This document shows positions 1 to 5,786 of a stretch of 30,757 bases of DNA, piece after piece. Position 1 is the stretch's first letter, and every line of letters begins with the position of its first letter. The stretch is from a virus. A model generated the notes under the pieces. That model was not told the origin of the DNA, did no database searches, and saw only the letters and a list, made by a program, of their open reading frames with translations. Where the stretch lies: IMG/VR virus record IMGVR_UViG_3300046492_000126, positions 1-30,757 of that record; one strand, 5' to 3'. A program made the translations under genes and the position numbers.

Positions 1-1
1 G

Positions 2-250
2 ACGTACACCAAGCGGCAACTCGCGGAGCGCCAGGCGGAGTCTCAGGCTGTCCTGACAACGGCTCTGGAAGTCTCGCGGCTGCGACAGATCGAGCAGGAC
101 TACCAGGACGCGCGCAAGGACGCGAAGCGTGCGCTCATGGACGCCATGGGGCGCAAGCGCGAGGCAATCGAGCGCGGGGACGTGGCTGCGGCCGAGGCCG
201 CTCAAGAGGACATCCGTCGATTCCGCAAGGAATCACGCTTCAAGGGCTAA
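2..250 (+). CDS. C-terminal part of an unknown, highly charged protein (cut by left edge)
   Basis: An open frame runs from the left edge without a stop to TAA at 248-250, giving 82 visible residues. The start lies outside the window. The visible part is almost entirely helical in character and rich in Arg, Lys, Glu, Gln and Ala, with a heptad-like pattern (for example LRQIEQDYQDARKDAKRAL) that suggests a coiled coil. It ends in the basic stretch RRFRKESRFKG. There are no cysteines and no membrane segment. It is transcribed in the same direction as the small-gene array that follows, 76 nt upstream of the next start. I do not recognise the family. The call as a real gene rests on the open frame and its phage-like composition. 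Confidence 0.65.
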   Translation, partial: TYTKRQLAERQAESQAVLTTALEVSRLRQIEQDYQDARKDAKRALMDAMGRKREAIERGDVAAAEAAQEDIRRFRKESRFKG

Positions 251-326
251 CTTTTGCCCGAAAACTTGAAATTGCGAGAACTTGAGTCTGTGAACCACTG
301 ACACCCACACCTACGGAGGTAATCCC

Positions 327-584
327 GTGACCATCTGCACCCGCTCTCTGGCCAACGTCCGTCCCCACATGCGCGGTAAGGGGCTGCTCGTGCTCCTGGA
401 GCACTTCCGACGCAACCGGCAGGACTTCCGCAATGGCTGGGCGTTCGTGTTCACGCCGGGCCGTCGCAGGCCGCAAACGCGGCTCCTGCCCATCGTGCCG
501 GTGGACGAGCCGAAGGCGCCGTACATGAGTACCTACCAGCACTACATCCACAACCCGGCCACGTGTGAGCTGGACCTGATCTGA
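327..584 (+). CDS. small basic protein of unknown function
   Basis: This 85-residue protein starts at GTG 327, which is preceded by a good ribosome binding site (GGAGG at 315-319, 7 nt spacing). The N-terminal two thirds are strongly basic, with many Arg residues including RRNRQ near residue 30 and GRRRP near residue 46. The last third is neutral and aromatic. No domain is recognised. The basic half could bind nucleic acid, but that is only composition. It is the first complete gene of the small-gene array. No convincing promoter is visible in the 76-nt gap before it. Confidence 0.7.
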   Translation: MTICTRSLANVRPHMRGKGLLVLLEHFRRNRQDFRNGWAFVFTPGRRRPQTRLLPIVPVDEPKAPYMSTYQHYIHNPATCELDLI

Positions 585-596
585 CGCTCTCAGGGT

Positions 597-629
597 TCCG
601 TCGTGGCCACGCTGTGGCCACTGGCGGAA
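597..629. promoter_or_regulatory. tandem palindrome, possible operator or hairpin
   Basis: The 8-bp palindrome GTGGCCAC occurs twice (603-610 and 614-621), separated by GCT. The pair is flanked by the inverted pentamers TTCCG (597-601) and CGGAA (625-629). The unit lies in the 89-nt gap between two small genes, 53 nt upstream of the next start. It can be read as two adjacent operator half-sites for a dimeric regulator, or as an RNA hairpin with an 8-bp stem. There is no T-tract, so it is not a standard terminator. Confidence 0.4.
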
Positions 630-673
630 TCCGGTAAGCGTCCATGCAATGCCGGTGTACGTGAAAGGCCGAA

Positions 674-907
674 ATGGCTCAGCACGTGAATGCTCAGCTC
701 CTCTTTGAGCACCTGAATAAGCGCACCACCCTCCAGCTCTGCGACGACTACAACGCCATGTCCGCGGGAGACGCGGACTGGCAGAAGTTCGCCGCCCGCA
801 TGGTCAGTGACCTGCTGTACCAGCGCAACGACACCGCGTGGTGGGAGTGGATGCTCGCAGGCAACCTCTTCGGCTCCGACCCGCACCCGTTCTTCGCCCC
901 GAAGTAA
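674..907 (+). CDS. small protein of unknown function
   Basis: This 77-residue protein starts at ATG 674 behind the ribosome binding site GAAAGG at 664-669. It is a compact, Trp- and Asp-containing soluble protein (motif TAWWEWMLAGNLFG in the second half) with no membrane segment and no cysteine pair. The sequence suggests a small helical domain. No family is recognised. It is followed 13 nt after its stop by the first GAGTAAG-loop hairpin, so it probably closes the first transcription or translation block of the plus-strand arm. Confidence 0.7.
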   Translation: MAQHVNAQLLFEHLNKRTTLQLCDDYNAMSAGDADWQKFAARMVSDLLYQRNDTAWWEWMLAGNLFGSDPHPFFAPK

Positions 908-920
908 ACCCATAGGGAAC

Positions 921-947
921 GGCCCGGACAGAGTAAGTGTCCGGGCC
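921..947 (+). terminator. GAGTAAG-loop hairpin, copy 1
   Basis: A perfect 10-bp stem (arms GGCCCGGACA at 921-930 and TGTCCGGGCC at 938-947) closes a seven-base loop GAGTAAG (931-937) and is followed by TTT. It begins 13 nt after the preceding stop. It is the first of five copies in the plus-strand arm with the same loop. A terminator or attenuator role fits the position and the short T run. The invariant loop suggests something more specific. Confidence 0.8.
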
Positions 948-970
948 TTTCTCATCCCTGAGAAAGGCTC
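943..970 (+). promoter_or_regulatory. second hairpin that can mask the ribosome binding site of the next gene
   Basis: CCTTTCTCA (946-954) and TGAGAAAGG (959-967) are perfectly complementary around a TCCC loop. With G-C and G-T pairs outside, the stem can extend to 943-970. The 3' arm contains AGAAAGG, the ribosome binding site for the ATG at 974. The 5' arm shares bases 943-947 with the 3' arm of the GAGTAAG hairpin, so the long form of this stem and the complete upstream hairpin exclude each other. This looks like a translational or attenuation switch, but no function has been shown. Confidence 0.5.
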
Positions 971-973
971 ACC

Positions 974-1501
974 ATGGAACTGTCGTACAACGAGATGTCG
1001 TGGCATCAGCAGCAGGCTTGGAAGCGCGGTGCAGCCGCGATCATCAGCGGCAAGCCGGAAGTGCAGCACGGCTACCGAAACTGTGACTGCTGCTCGTCGC
1101 TGGAGATTGGGCCGTTGGACGACGAGCCGTTCAAGTGCGACGGCTGCGAGAACGACGACTGCAACCCGGCCGAAACGGAGCACTGCTTCACCGGCAACTG
1201 CGACGGGTCCGGATGTGGCTACTACGGGGCCTGTCACCTGCGGTGGGACTACGAGGCCGAGTTCGTTTACGAGCCCGAGGACCGGCCCGGCCTGAAATTC
1301 GAGATCGCCGCCATGGGTGGCGGCACGGTCGGTGAGGCGTACGCGGGCAACGGTTGGTGGTACCGCGTGCTGCGCGACGACGAGCCGTTCTACGCGGGCA
1401 ACGACCTGCGGTCGGGTGGCATCCCGCAGACGCACGAGGAGATGGCCCGAGTCCTCGTGGACTGCCTTGAGGCCGCTCACGTCGTCCCCGAGCTGGTCTG
1501 A
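974..1501 (+). CDS. cysteine-rich, probably zinc-binding protein
   Basis: This 175-residue protein starts at ATG 974 behind AGAAAGG. Its notable feature is a cysteine cluster: ten Cys between residues 37 and 87 (37, 39, 40, 55, 58, 63, 71, 76, 81, 87), several spaced as CxC, CxxC or Cx4C, with acidic residues between them. In a cytoplasmic phage protein this spacing usually means structural zinc sites. The remainder is rich in Gly, Tyr and Trp with an acidic pI. There is no signal peptide, so disulfide bonds are less likely. No named family is recognised. A zinc-ribbon protein that binds a host protein or nucleic acid is plausible but unproven. Confidence 0.7.
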   Translation: MELSYNEMSWHQQQAWKRGAAAIISGKPEVQHGYRNCDCCSSLEIGPLDDEPFKCDGCENDDCNPAETEHCFTGNCDGSGCGYYGACHLRWDYEAEFVYEPEDRPGLKFEIAAMGGGTVGEAYAGNGWWYRVLRDDEPFYAGNDLRSGGIPQTHEEMARVLVDCLEAAHVVPELV

Positions 1502-1521
1502 GCACACCTGGATTGGGTGAG

Positions 1522-1545
1522 GCACCTCGGCCGGCGCCGAGGTGC
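1522..1545 (+). terminator. GC-rich hairpin after the Cys-rich gene
   Basis: The arms GCACCTCGGC (1522-1531) and GCCGAGGTGC (1536-1545) form a perfect 10-bp stem around the tetraloop CGGC, 20 nt after the preceding stop codon. No T-tract follows, as is common for actinobacterial terminators. Its loop is not the GAGTAAG loop of the repeated family. Confidence 0.55.
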
Positions 1546-1599
1546 AGCCCCCTGTCTGTGTGTACTCACAGGCCCGTAATTCGTCGGAGGGAACTCCCA

Positions 1600-1794
1600 A
1601 TGCTCAAGTGGTTCGACAGTCCGCGCCTGCACAACGTGTCGATCGGTCCTGCGATCCGCAAGTGGAGTCAGCCGCACATTCCCGGCCGGTATCGCGTGAC
1701 TGAGCCCGTAGGGGGCTCGCTCACCGGCTCTCGCTCGCTCTCGCGTCGCGGAGCTATCCGCACCTTCCAGCACTACGCCAAGAAGGGTTTCTGA
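1600..1794 (+). CDS. small basic protein of unknown function
   Basis: The start is placed at ATG 1600 (64 aa) because GGAGG at 1586-1590 lies 9 nt upstream. The longer frame back to 1513 would run through the preceding hairpin. The protein is basic, rich in Ser, Arg and Pro, and has no recognisable motif. Its TGA overlaps the ATG of the next gene (TGATG at 1792-1796), so the two are probably translationally coupled. Confidence 0.6.
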   Translation: MLKWFDSPRLHNVSIGPAIRKWSQPHIPGRYRVTEPVGGSLTGSRSLSRRGAIRTFQHYAKKGF

Positions 1795-2231
1795 TGTTCG
1801 ACTACAGCCCTGCCGATGACAACAGCGATCGCGCTTACGTCGACTCCATGCTCTACAGCGACCAGACGGCCGACGACTTCACGCCCTACGGCGCGAACGG
1901 CTGGGGCAGGTCGGTATACATCGTCGCCTCTCAGCTCAACGGCAAGGAGACGGACGTTTACGAGGGAGGTGACTACGACAAAGCCGAGCAGATGGCTATC
2001 TCCGCTTTCGAGCGTTCCCACCGTAAGGCGTACGTGACCATCTACCTGGATGGTGGCAGTTGGCGGGACGTGAAGGCATACCCCAAGCACCTCGCCCCGG
2101 ATGCAAAGCCCGTAGTGACGGATGCCGGTGGGTGCCTGCACCCCCAGTGCGGAGAGATTCACCCGCTCTCCTGCTACTGCCGTTATGACATGACCGCGGA
2201 AGAGATCGAGCGTTGGAAGGCGTACGCATGA
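1794..2231 (+). CDS. unknown protein with C-terminal Cys/His cluster
   Basis: This 145-residue acidic protein starts at ATG 1794, overlapping the upstream stop by one base. The N-terminal 110 residues look like a mixed alpha/beta domain (VYIVASQL and AYVTIYLDGGSW read as strands). The C-terminal part carries Cys114, His116, Cys119, His123, Cys127 and Cys129, enough for one zinc site. The stop overlaps the next start as ATGA (2228-2231). The family is not recognised. Its place in an overlapping run with two more small genes suggests co-expression. Confidence 0.7.
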   Translation: MFDYSPADDNSDRAYVDSMLYSDQTADDFTPYGANGWGRSVYIVASQLNGKETDVYEGGDYDKAEQMAISAFERSHRKAYVTIYLDGGSWRDVKAYPKHLAPDAKPVVTDAGGCLHPQCGEIHPLSCYCRYDMTAEEIERWKAYA

Positions 2232-2461
2232 GCGACGAGAAGACCTACACCCACGACCAGGTGAGCGAAGCCGCGAATGCGGCGGCCGACCTGATCATTC
2301 AGGAGATCGAGTGTGACGACGAGTGGGAAGACCTGCTCAACCTGATGGTGAACGCGACCCTGACCGTTCTCACCACGGAGATGGGCGCTGACCTCGAAGA
2401 GGTCGTGGAGGAGAACTACGGCCAGTCGTTGGACGAGTTCAAGGACGAGAGAGGTTTCTAG
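2228..2461 (+). CDS. very acidic small protein
   Basis: The start chosen is ATG 2228, which overlaps the upstream TGA and has GGAAGG at 2215-2220 in good position. The frame opens a few codons earlier but without support. The product has 77 residues with 22 Asp/Glu and only 3 Lys/Arg, a net charge near -19. It is predicted to be mostly helical, with acidic faces such as ECDDEWEDLL and DLEEVVEEN. Acidic small phage proteins are sometimes DNA mimics that block restriction or nucleoid proteins (Ocr of T7 is the classic case). Here that is only an inference from charge. Confidence 0.7.
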   Translation: MSDEKTYTHDQVSEAANAAADLIIQEIECDDEWEDLLNLMVNATLTVLTTEMGADLEEVVEENYGQSLDEFKDERGF

Positions 2462-2679
2462 TGCCCATCCAAACGAAATGGGGCAGCACTGCCCAGACGA
2501 AATGGGACCTGATCACCGAAGCCGAAAAGGCGGATCTGGAGAAGATCCCGTTCGGCCACAGGTGCACCGGGTGCGGCGAATTGCTGGTCACGGAGGCCAA
2601 CTTCGCCAAGCACTTTTTCGTGCCCGATCCGCGGTACAAGAACATCGGGTATTGCCCGATCAAGGAAGGATTGATCTGA
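2461..2679 (+). CDS. small putative zinc-finger protein
   Basis: This 72-residue protein starts at GTG 2461, whose G is the last base of the upstream TAG. It contains His33, Cys35, Cys38, His51 and Cys65, with a CxxC knuckle (CTGC). This is compatible with one zinc site of the CxxC...H...C type. The N-terminus repeats the tetrapeptide QTKW at residues 4-7 and 12-15. No family is recognised. Tight coupling to the flanking genes indicates the same transcript. Confidence 0.65.
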   Translation: MPIQTKWGSTAQTKWDLITEAEKADLEKIPFGHRCTGCGELLVTEANFAKHFFVPDPRYKNIGYCPIKEGLI

Positions 2680-2680
2680 G

Positions 2681-3133
2681 ATGAGCGAGTGGACCGTTAA
2701 GTACGACGGGCTTTCGAAGTACGGCCAGGAGAACACGCCGGACTACCGCGGATACGTGGTCCGAGTAAGCGACGGTGAGCCTGCAATTTGGTTCGCCTAC
2801 GCCTACGACCAGGAGGACCAGCACACCTACTGGATCGGTAAGAGCGACACCGAGGCCGGCGCCCGCCAGCTCCTGGAACGGCTCGTAGCGGACGGCTGGC
2901 TCTGCGAGATATTCGTGAACGGTACCCAAGGCCACTGCACGGACCGGGCCGTGATGGTGAAGCACACGTGGTATGAGCGCAAGGCCGAGCGGCTGCGCAC
3001 GCTGCTGTGTGAGCGGCACGGCCACGTGTTCGATGACTGGTCGCAGATGACGATCCGCGAGTACGTCAACACCTACAACGGTCTCGAACAGGACGCGCCG
3101 ATCCTCGGTGACCGGATAGCACCGCAGAAGTAA
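2681..3133 (+). CDS. unknown protein, 150 aa
   Basis: ATG 2681 follows the previous TGA by one base, and AAGGAAGG lies upstream inside the preceding gene. The sequence is a soluble, aromatic-rich protein with an apparent beta-rich first half (YRGYVVRVSDG, AIWFAYAYDQ) and a helical second half containing WYERKAERLRTLLCERHGH. Cysteines are scattered. No conserved motif is recognised. It is the last gene before the second GAGTAAG hairpin, 21 nt after its stop. Confidence 0.7.
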   Translation: MSEWTVKYDGLSKYGQENTPDYRGYVVRVSDGEPAIWFAYAYDQEDQHTYWIGKSDTEAGARQLLERLVADGWLCEIFVNGTQGHCTDRAVMVKHTWYERKAERLRTLLCERHGHVFDDWSQMTIREYVNTYNGLEQDAPILGDRIAPQK

Positions 3134-3154
3134 CGACGAGCGCGTTTGTCGAGA

Positions 3155-3181
3155 GGCCCGGACAGAGTAAGTGTCCGGGCC
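3155..3181 (+). terminator. GAGTAAG-loop hairpin, copy 2
   Basis: The stem arms at 3155-3164 and 3172-3181 and the loop GAGTAAG at 3165-3171 are identical to copy 1. TTTT follows directly. Sequences on both sides also resemble copy 3: the upstream TTTGTCGAGA corresponds to TTTGCCGAGA, and the downstream TTTTCCATGGGCGCT differs by one base. The element lies 21 nt after a stop and 49 nt before the next start. Confidence 0.8.
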
Positions 3182-3230
3182 TTTTCCATGGGCGCTCGCC
3201 CAACTCCCCGAATTCAACGAAGGGTTCACC

Positions 3231-3548
3231 ATGCGCAAGTTCCTGCCTGCCGTCGTCCGTAACAAGCTCGCGCGTAAGCCGCGCACGATGATCGGTTGGA
3301 CGGCTGGGGACGGGATTGGCCTGACCGACACCCACCCCGCCTTCAATGCGGCCGAGCGCGTGAAGCTCGCGCTCACCATCTACGCCGGGCAGCACGACGC
3401 GGGCGAACCGCTGGAGACGGTTGCCAGCGACTTCCTTGCCGACCTATTCCACCTGCTGACGGTCGAGGGCGAGGACCCCGCGCACATCGTCAGCCGCGCG
3501 GAGCTGCACTTCGAAGCCGAGTACAACGCCGAGCCCGTTTTCGTCTGA
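3231..3548 (+). CDS. unknown protein, 105 aa
   Basis: The start is placed at ATG 3231 because GAAGGG lies 7 nt upstream. The frame is open back to a GTG inside the preceding hairpin loop, but that would have no ribosome binding site. The first 20 residues are basic (MRKFLPAVVRNKLARKPR). The rest is an acidic helical domain (VKLALTIYAGQHD, DFLADLFHLL). There is no membrane segment strong enough to call. The family is not recognised. The stop is followed 12 nt later by the next gene. Confidence 0.7.
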   Translation: MRKFLPAVVRNKLARKPRTMIGWTAGDGIGLTDTHPAFNAAERVKLALTIYAGQHDAGEPLETVASDFLADLFHLLTVEGEDPAHIVSRAELHFEAEYNAEPVFV

Positions 3549-3560
3549 GGAGAAACGACC

Positions 3561-3899
3561 ATGACTGTCTGCCTCGAAAAGATCTCCATCGGCATGGCCG
3601 GTTGCTGGCTCGATGGTCACTTCGGCTGGCACAACGCCTATCGAGTCGTACTGAAGGCCGAGGAGTTCGGGTTCGTCGTCCCGGAGGAGTACCGGGACGT
3701 GATGGACAACTACTGCACGAACGGAAACTCCACGCTCTTCAACGAGACCGATGAGCAGTGGGAGGCCATTCACGGTCAGGGCGAACTTTCCGACCAGGCC
3801 ACGGAATACCTTCAGGAGCGGGCTCCTAAGGATTACGCGTTCGTCTGGGACATGGGTGAGTTCCTGCTCATGACCGAGGAAGAGGCGTCCTACGTCTGA
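3561..3899 (+). CDS. acidic unknown protein, 112 aa
   Basis: ATG 3561 has a strong ribosome binding site (GAGGAGA). The protein has about 22 acidic and 6 basic residues and many aromatics (GCWLDGHFGWHNAYR near the N-terminus). Three Cys are scattered and do not form a CxxC pair. It is the second strongly acidic small protein in this arm, though longer and less extreme than the one at 2228-2461. The function is unknown. Confidence 0.7.
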   Translation: MTVCLEKISIGMAGCWLDGHFGWHNAYRVVLKAEEFGFVVPEEYRDVMDNYCTNGNSTLFNETDEQWEAIHGQGELSDQATEYLQERAPKDYAFVWDMGEFLLMTEEEASYV

Positions 3900-3913
3900 G
3901 CGGTTCCTGTTTG

Positions 3914-3943
3914 GTGGCGGCCGGGAAACCGGCCGTTCGCCAC
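3914..3943 (+). terminator. intergenic two-part hairpin with GAAA loop
   Basis: The outer arms GTGGCG (3914-3919) and CGCCAC (3938-3943) and the inner arms GCCGG (3920-3924) and CCGGC (3929-3933) enclose a GAAA tetraloop, a very stable GNRA type. A CGTT bulge (3934-3937) interrupts the 3' side. It sits 14 nt after a stop and 25 nt before the next ATG, with no T-tract. It may be a terminator or an mRNA-stabilising structure. It occupies the same kind of slot as the GAGTAAG hairpins but has a different loop. Confidence 0.5.
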
Positions 3944-3968
3944 GGGTAACCGACAGAGAGGAAATGAC

Positions 3969-4475
3969 ATGTCCCGCAAGTACCCCAAGAAGGTTCGCAA
4001 CGAGTTCAAGCGCAAGCTCAAGGCGGCCGATGCGTTCGTGGAGACGTGGACGAATTCCGGCTTGGCCGATTCCCTGATCGTGGATTACGACTGCACGCTT
4101 GGGTGCGAAGAGGCCAACACCTATTCGGGCCTCATGCGTGCCTTCGGCTACGTCAATCACGCGGAAAGCATCATCGCGGACCATGGCGAGGACTGCGATC
4201 ACCCGCACGCCCACGACTTCCGAGGTGTCTACACGTTCTCCTTCGACTCCCGGCTGATCGAAAGCGACGGCTGGACCATCGTCATGGACGGAAAGAACGG
4301 ATTGGACGCCGAAACCAAGGCGAGGGACTTCATTGCGGATGCCCTTCGAAAGGCCCACAGAAAGTTCTTCGGGGCGTGGACGGACATTGACCTGATCGAC
4401 GTGGAGAGCGGCGTTCCCAGCTGCATGGCCCTGTACTCGTGGACCGACGCGCGCGGTTACGTGAAGGAGAAGTAA
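3969..4475 (+). CDS. unknown protein, 168 aa
   Basis: ATG 3969 is preceded by AGAGAGGAAA. The N-terminal 30 residues are basic and helical (RKYPKKVRNEFKRKLKAAD). A central stretch contains DCTLGCEE and a His/Asp-rich segment (HGEDCDHPHAHDFRG, near residues 75-90) that could coordinate metal. The C-terminal part reads as strand-helix. No catalytic family is recognised. TAA at 4473-4475 overlaps the next ATG by one base, indicating translational coupling. Confidence 0.7.
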   Translation: MSRKYPKKVRNEFKRKLKAADAFVETWTNSGLADSLIVDYDCTLGCEEANTYSGLMRAFGYVNHAESIIADHGEDCDHPHAHDFRGVYTFSFDSRLIESDGWTIVMDGKNGLDAETKARDFIADALRKAHRKFFGAWTDIDLIDVESGVPSCMALYSWTDARGYVKEK

Positions 4476-4777
4476 TGGAATTTCAGCTTGGATACGGCAC
4501 TGCCCACCTGTTCGCGGATGCCGTGGCCGCTTTCATACGCGGCAAGGCTGACACGGTGTGGCTGAACGAGCAGCGCGAGGAGTGGAACGAGCTGTGGGTC
4601 ACCTTCCGTGATGCCGACACGGCTTCGGTGACGGTCTCCCGCGAGGCCGGCCGCCTCATGTTCTGGGTCTGGGGCGCTGCTTGGGCCTGGCGTGACCAGC
4701 ACACCCGGAACCTGGTGAAGGCCGAACTTCGCCCGCAGTGGCAGACGCAGGTACGGCACCACGCCCTCACTCACTAA
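4475..4777 (+). CDS. Trp-rich unknown protein, 100 aa
   Basis: The start is ATG 4475 (TAATG overlap with the upstream stop, GAAGGAGA upstream). The protein is rich in tryptophan (segments WLNEQREEWNELWVTF and FWVWGAAWAWRDQ). The second of these is hydrophobic but interrupted by charges, so a membrane segment is doubtful. No family is recognised. It is the last gene before the third GAGTAAG hairpin. Confidence 0.7.
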   Translation: MEFQLGYGTAHLFADAVAAFIRGKADTVWLNEQREEWNELWVTFRDADTASVTVSREAGRLMFWVWGAAWAWRDQHTRNLVKAELRPQWQTQVRHHALTH

Positions 4778-4798
4778 TCGCTAGCCGCTTTGCCGAGA

Positions 4799-4825
4799 GG
4801 CCCGGACAGAGTAAGTGTCCGGGCC
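4799..4825 (+). terminator. GAGTAAG-loop hairpin, copy 3
   Basis: The arms at 4799-4808 and 4816-4825 and the loop GAGTAAG at 4809-4815 are identical to copies 1 and 2, followed by TTTT. It starts 21 nt after a stop, exactly as copy 2 does. The flanks extend the similarity to copy 2 by roughly 10 to 15 nt on each side. Confidence 0.8.
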
Positions 4826-4856
4826 TTTTCCATGGCCGCTGGAGTAAAGGAGAAGC

Positions 4857-5117
4857 ATGGACGCGCCAGTTATGAACATCAGCTTCAAGGAGTACCCCGA
4901 GCCGAAGCGGTGGACTTCGGACGGTGGGCGGCTCCATTGGGTCGCTTACGGGGATGTCGTGGTGACGTGCTCGGAGCACGGCGAGGTGGGACGGACTCTC
5001 GCAACGTCCAGCCTCGCCAAGGAATACCCCTGGTACGAGGGGAACGCCGTGCTGGCACAGGACAACCACATGTGGTTTTCGCACGGAATAGCCCAGGGCC
5101 ATCACCGCCGTGACTGA
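4857..5117 (+). CDS. unknown protein, 86 aa
   Basis: ATG 4857 is preceded by AAAGGAGAAG. The 86-residue product reads as a small beta-rich domain (LHWVAYGDVVVTCSEHGEVG) with His and Trp residues and a C-terminal HHRRD. CSEHGEVG resembles the start of a zinc site, but a second pair is missing. It overlaps the next gene by 8 nt, which makes co-translation with the Lsr2-like gene likely. Confidence 0.65.
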   Translation: MDAPVMNISFKEYPEPKRWTSDGGRLHWVAYGDVVVTCSEHGEVGRTLATSSLAKEYPWYEGNAVLAQDNHMWFSHGIAQGHHRRD

Positions 5118-5445
5118 GCCCGACCCGGAGTTGGTCCGGGAATTCATGGTCATCTCTCGACTGAGAGAGCCGGGCGACGTGCGAGAGGTGACGCCGCCTG
5201 AAGTCCGCTTCTTCAAGACCTATTACCCGGCCCACGTGAAGCGCGAGGCCGAAGAGGCTGCTCGTAGAGCCGAGTCGGAGCGGAGAGCGGCGGAGTCTCG
5301 TGAATCCTCCCGCAAGCGCGAGGCCCACAAAAAGCTCATGCGCGACATGCGCGAGTGGGGTCCTGAGAACGGCTATTTCGTCGGCACGCGGGGCCGTATC
5401 CCGCGAAAGGTCATCGAGGCATACAGAGAGGCAAAGGGACTGTGA
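5110..5445 (+). CDS. Lsr2-like DNA-binding protein lacking the Lsr2 dimerisation domain
   Basis: This 111-residue protein starts at GTG 5110, inside the end of the preceding gene. Residues 81-106 (REWGPENGYFVGTRGRIP and VIEAYREA) follow the C-terminal DNA-binding domain of Lsr2, whose pattern is REWA..NG..V..RGRIP..VI.AY..A. In Lsr2, the RGR loop (here R94-G95-R96) enters the minor groove of AT-rich DNA. The first 40 residues do not resemble the Lsr2 N-terminal dimerisation domain. Residues 42-75 are a highly charged Arg/Glu/Ala helix. Lsr2 is the xenogeneic silencer of Actinobacteria, and Lsr2-type proteins are known in actinophages. A role as a phage nucleoid protein or as a competitor of host Lsr2 is inference. 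The stop overlaps the next GTG. Confidence 0.75.
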   Translation: MTEPDPELVREFMVISRLREPGDVREVTPPEVRFFKTYYPAHVKREAEEAARRAESERRAAESRESSRKREAHKKLMRDMREWGPENGYFVGTRGRIPRKVIEAYREAKGL

Positions 5446-5786
5446 ATCACACTCATATGGCCGCGGGGATCGTCCCCGAGGAACTTTCCAACTTGAGCGT
5501 GACCATCTCGTGGACGCCGGGCAAGACCCGCTATGCGGTCACGTTCTTCGGCGGAGACGGCAAGGCCATGGAAGGTCATGACTACTACGCCACCGCGAAA
5601 GAGCCTTTCGAGATCAATCCCAAGGAAGGGGATCTCGATATGCGCGTCTACGAAGCGATGCTGAACGTATACAACCCCCCGGCCAAGTTCGTCCAAATGC
5701 TCTCTGGATTCGGGCTCTTCAAGTGGTTCAGCCCGGCCGGTATGACCAGCAAGGCCCGTGCGGCGTACGAAGGCATTGACAAGTGA
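5442..5786 (+). CDS. unknown protein, 114 aa
   Basis: GTG 5442 overlaps the previous stop (GTGA), with AAGGG upstream. An ATG five codons downstream is an alternative start. The protein reads as beta-rich in its first half (LSVTISWTPGKTRYAVTFFGGDGK) and helical after residue 60. There are no cysteines and no membrane segment. No family is recognised. Overlaps at both ends place it in the same translational unit as the Lsr2-like gene. Confidence 0.7.
   Translation: MNHTHMAAGIVPEELSNLSVTISWTPGKTRYAVTFFGGDGKAMEGHDYYATAKEPFEINPKEGDLDMRVYEAMLNVYNPPAKFVQMLSGFGLFKWFSPAGMTSKARAAYEGIDK

Noticed and set aside
590-1600. 336-codon minus-strand frame opposite several small genes
   Set aside because: It covers several plus-strand genes with good ribosome binding sites and their hairpins. 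Composition is of the antisense type.
2761-2773. GAGTAAG inside the gene at 2681-3133
   Set aside because: It has no complementary flanks, lies within coding sequence and does not form a hairpin.
3171-3230. GTG in the GAGTAAG loop of copy 2, in frame with the next gene
   Set aside because: It has no ribosome binding site. The same GTG is out of frame in copy 1, reaches a stop after ten codons in copy 3 and is absent in copy 4, so loop-borne starts are not conserved.
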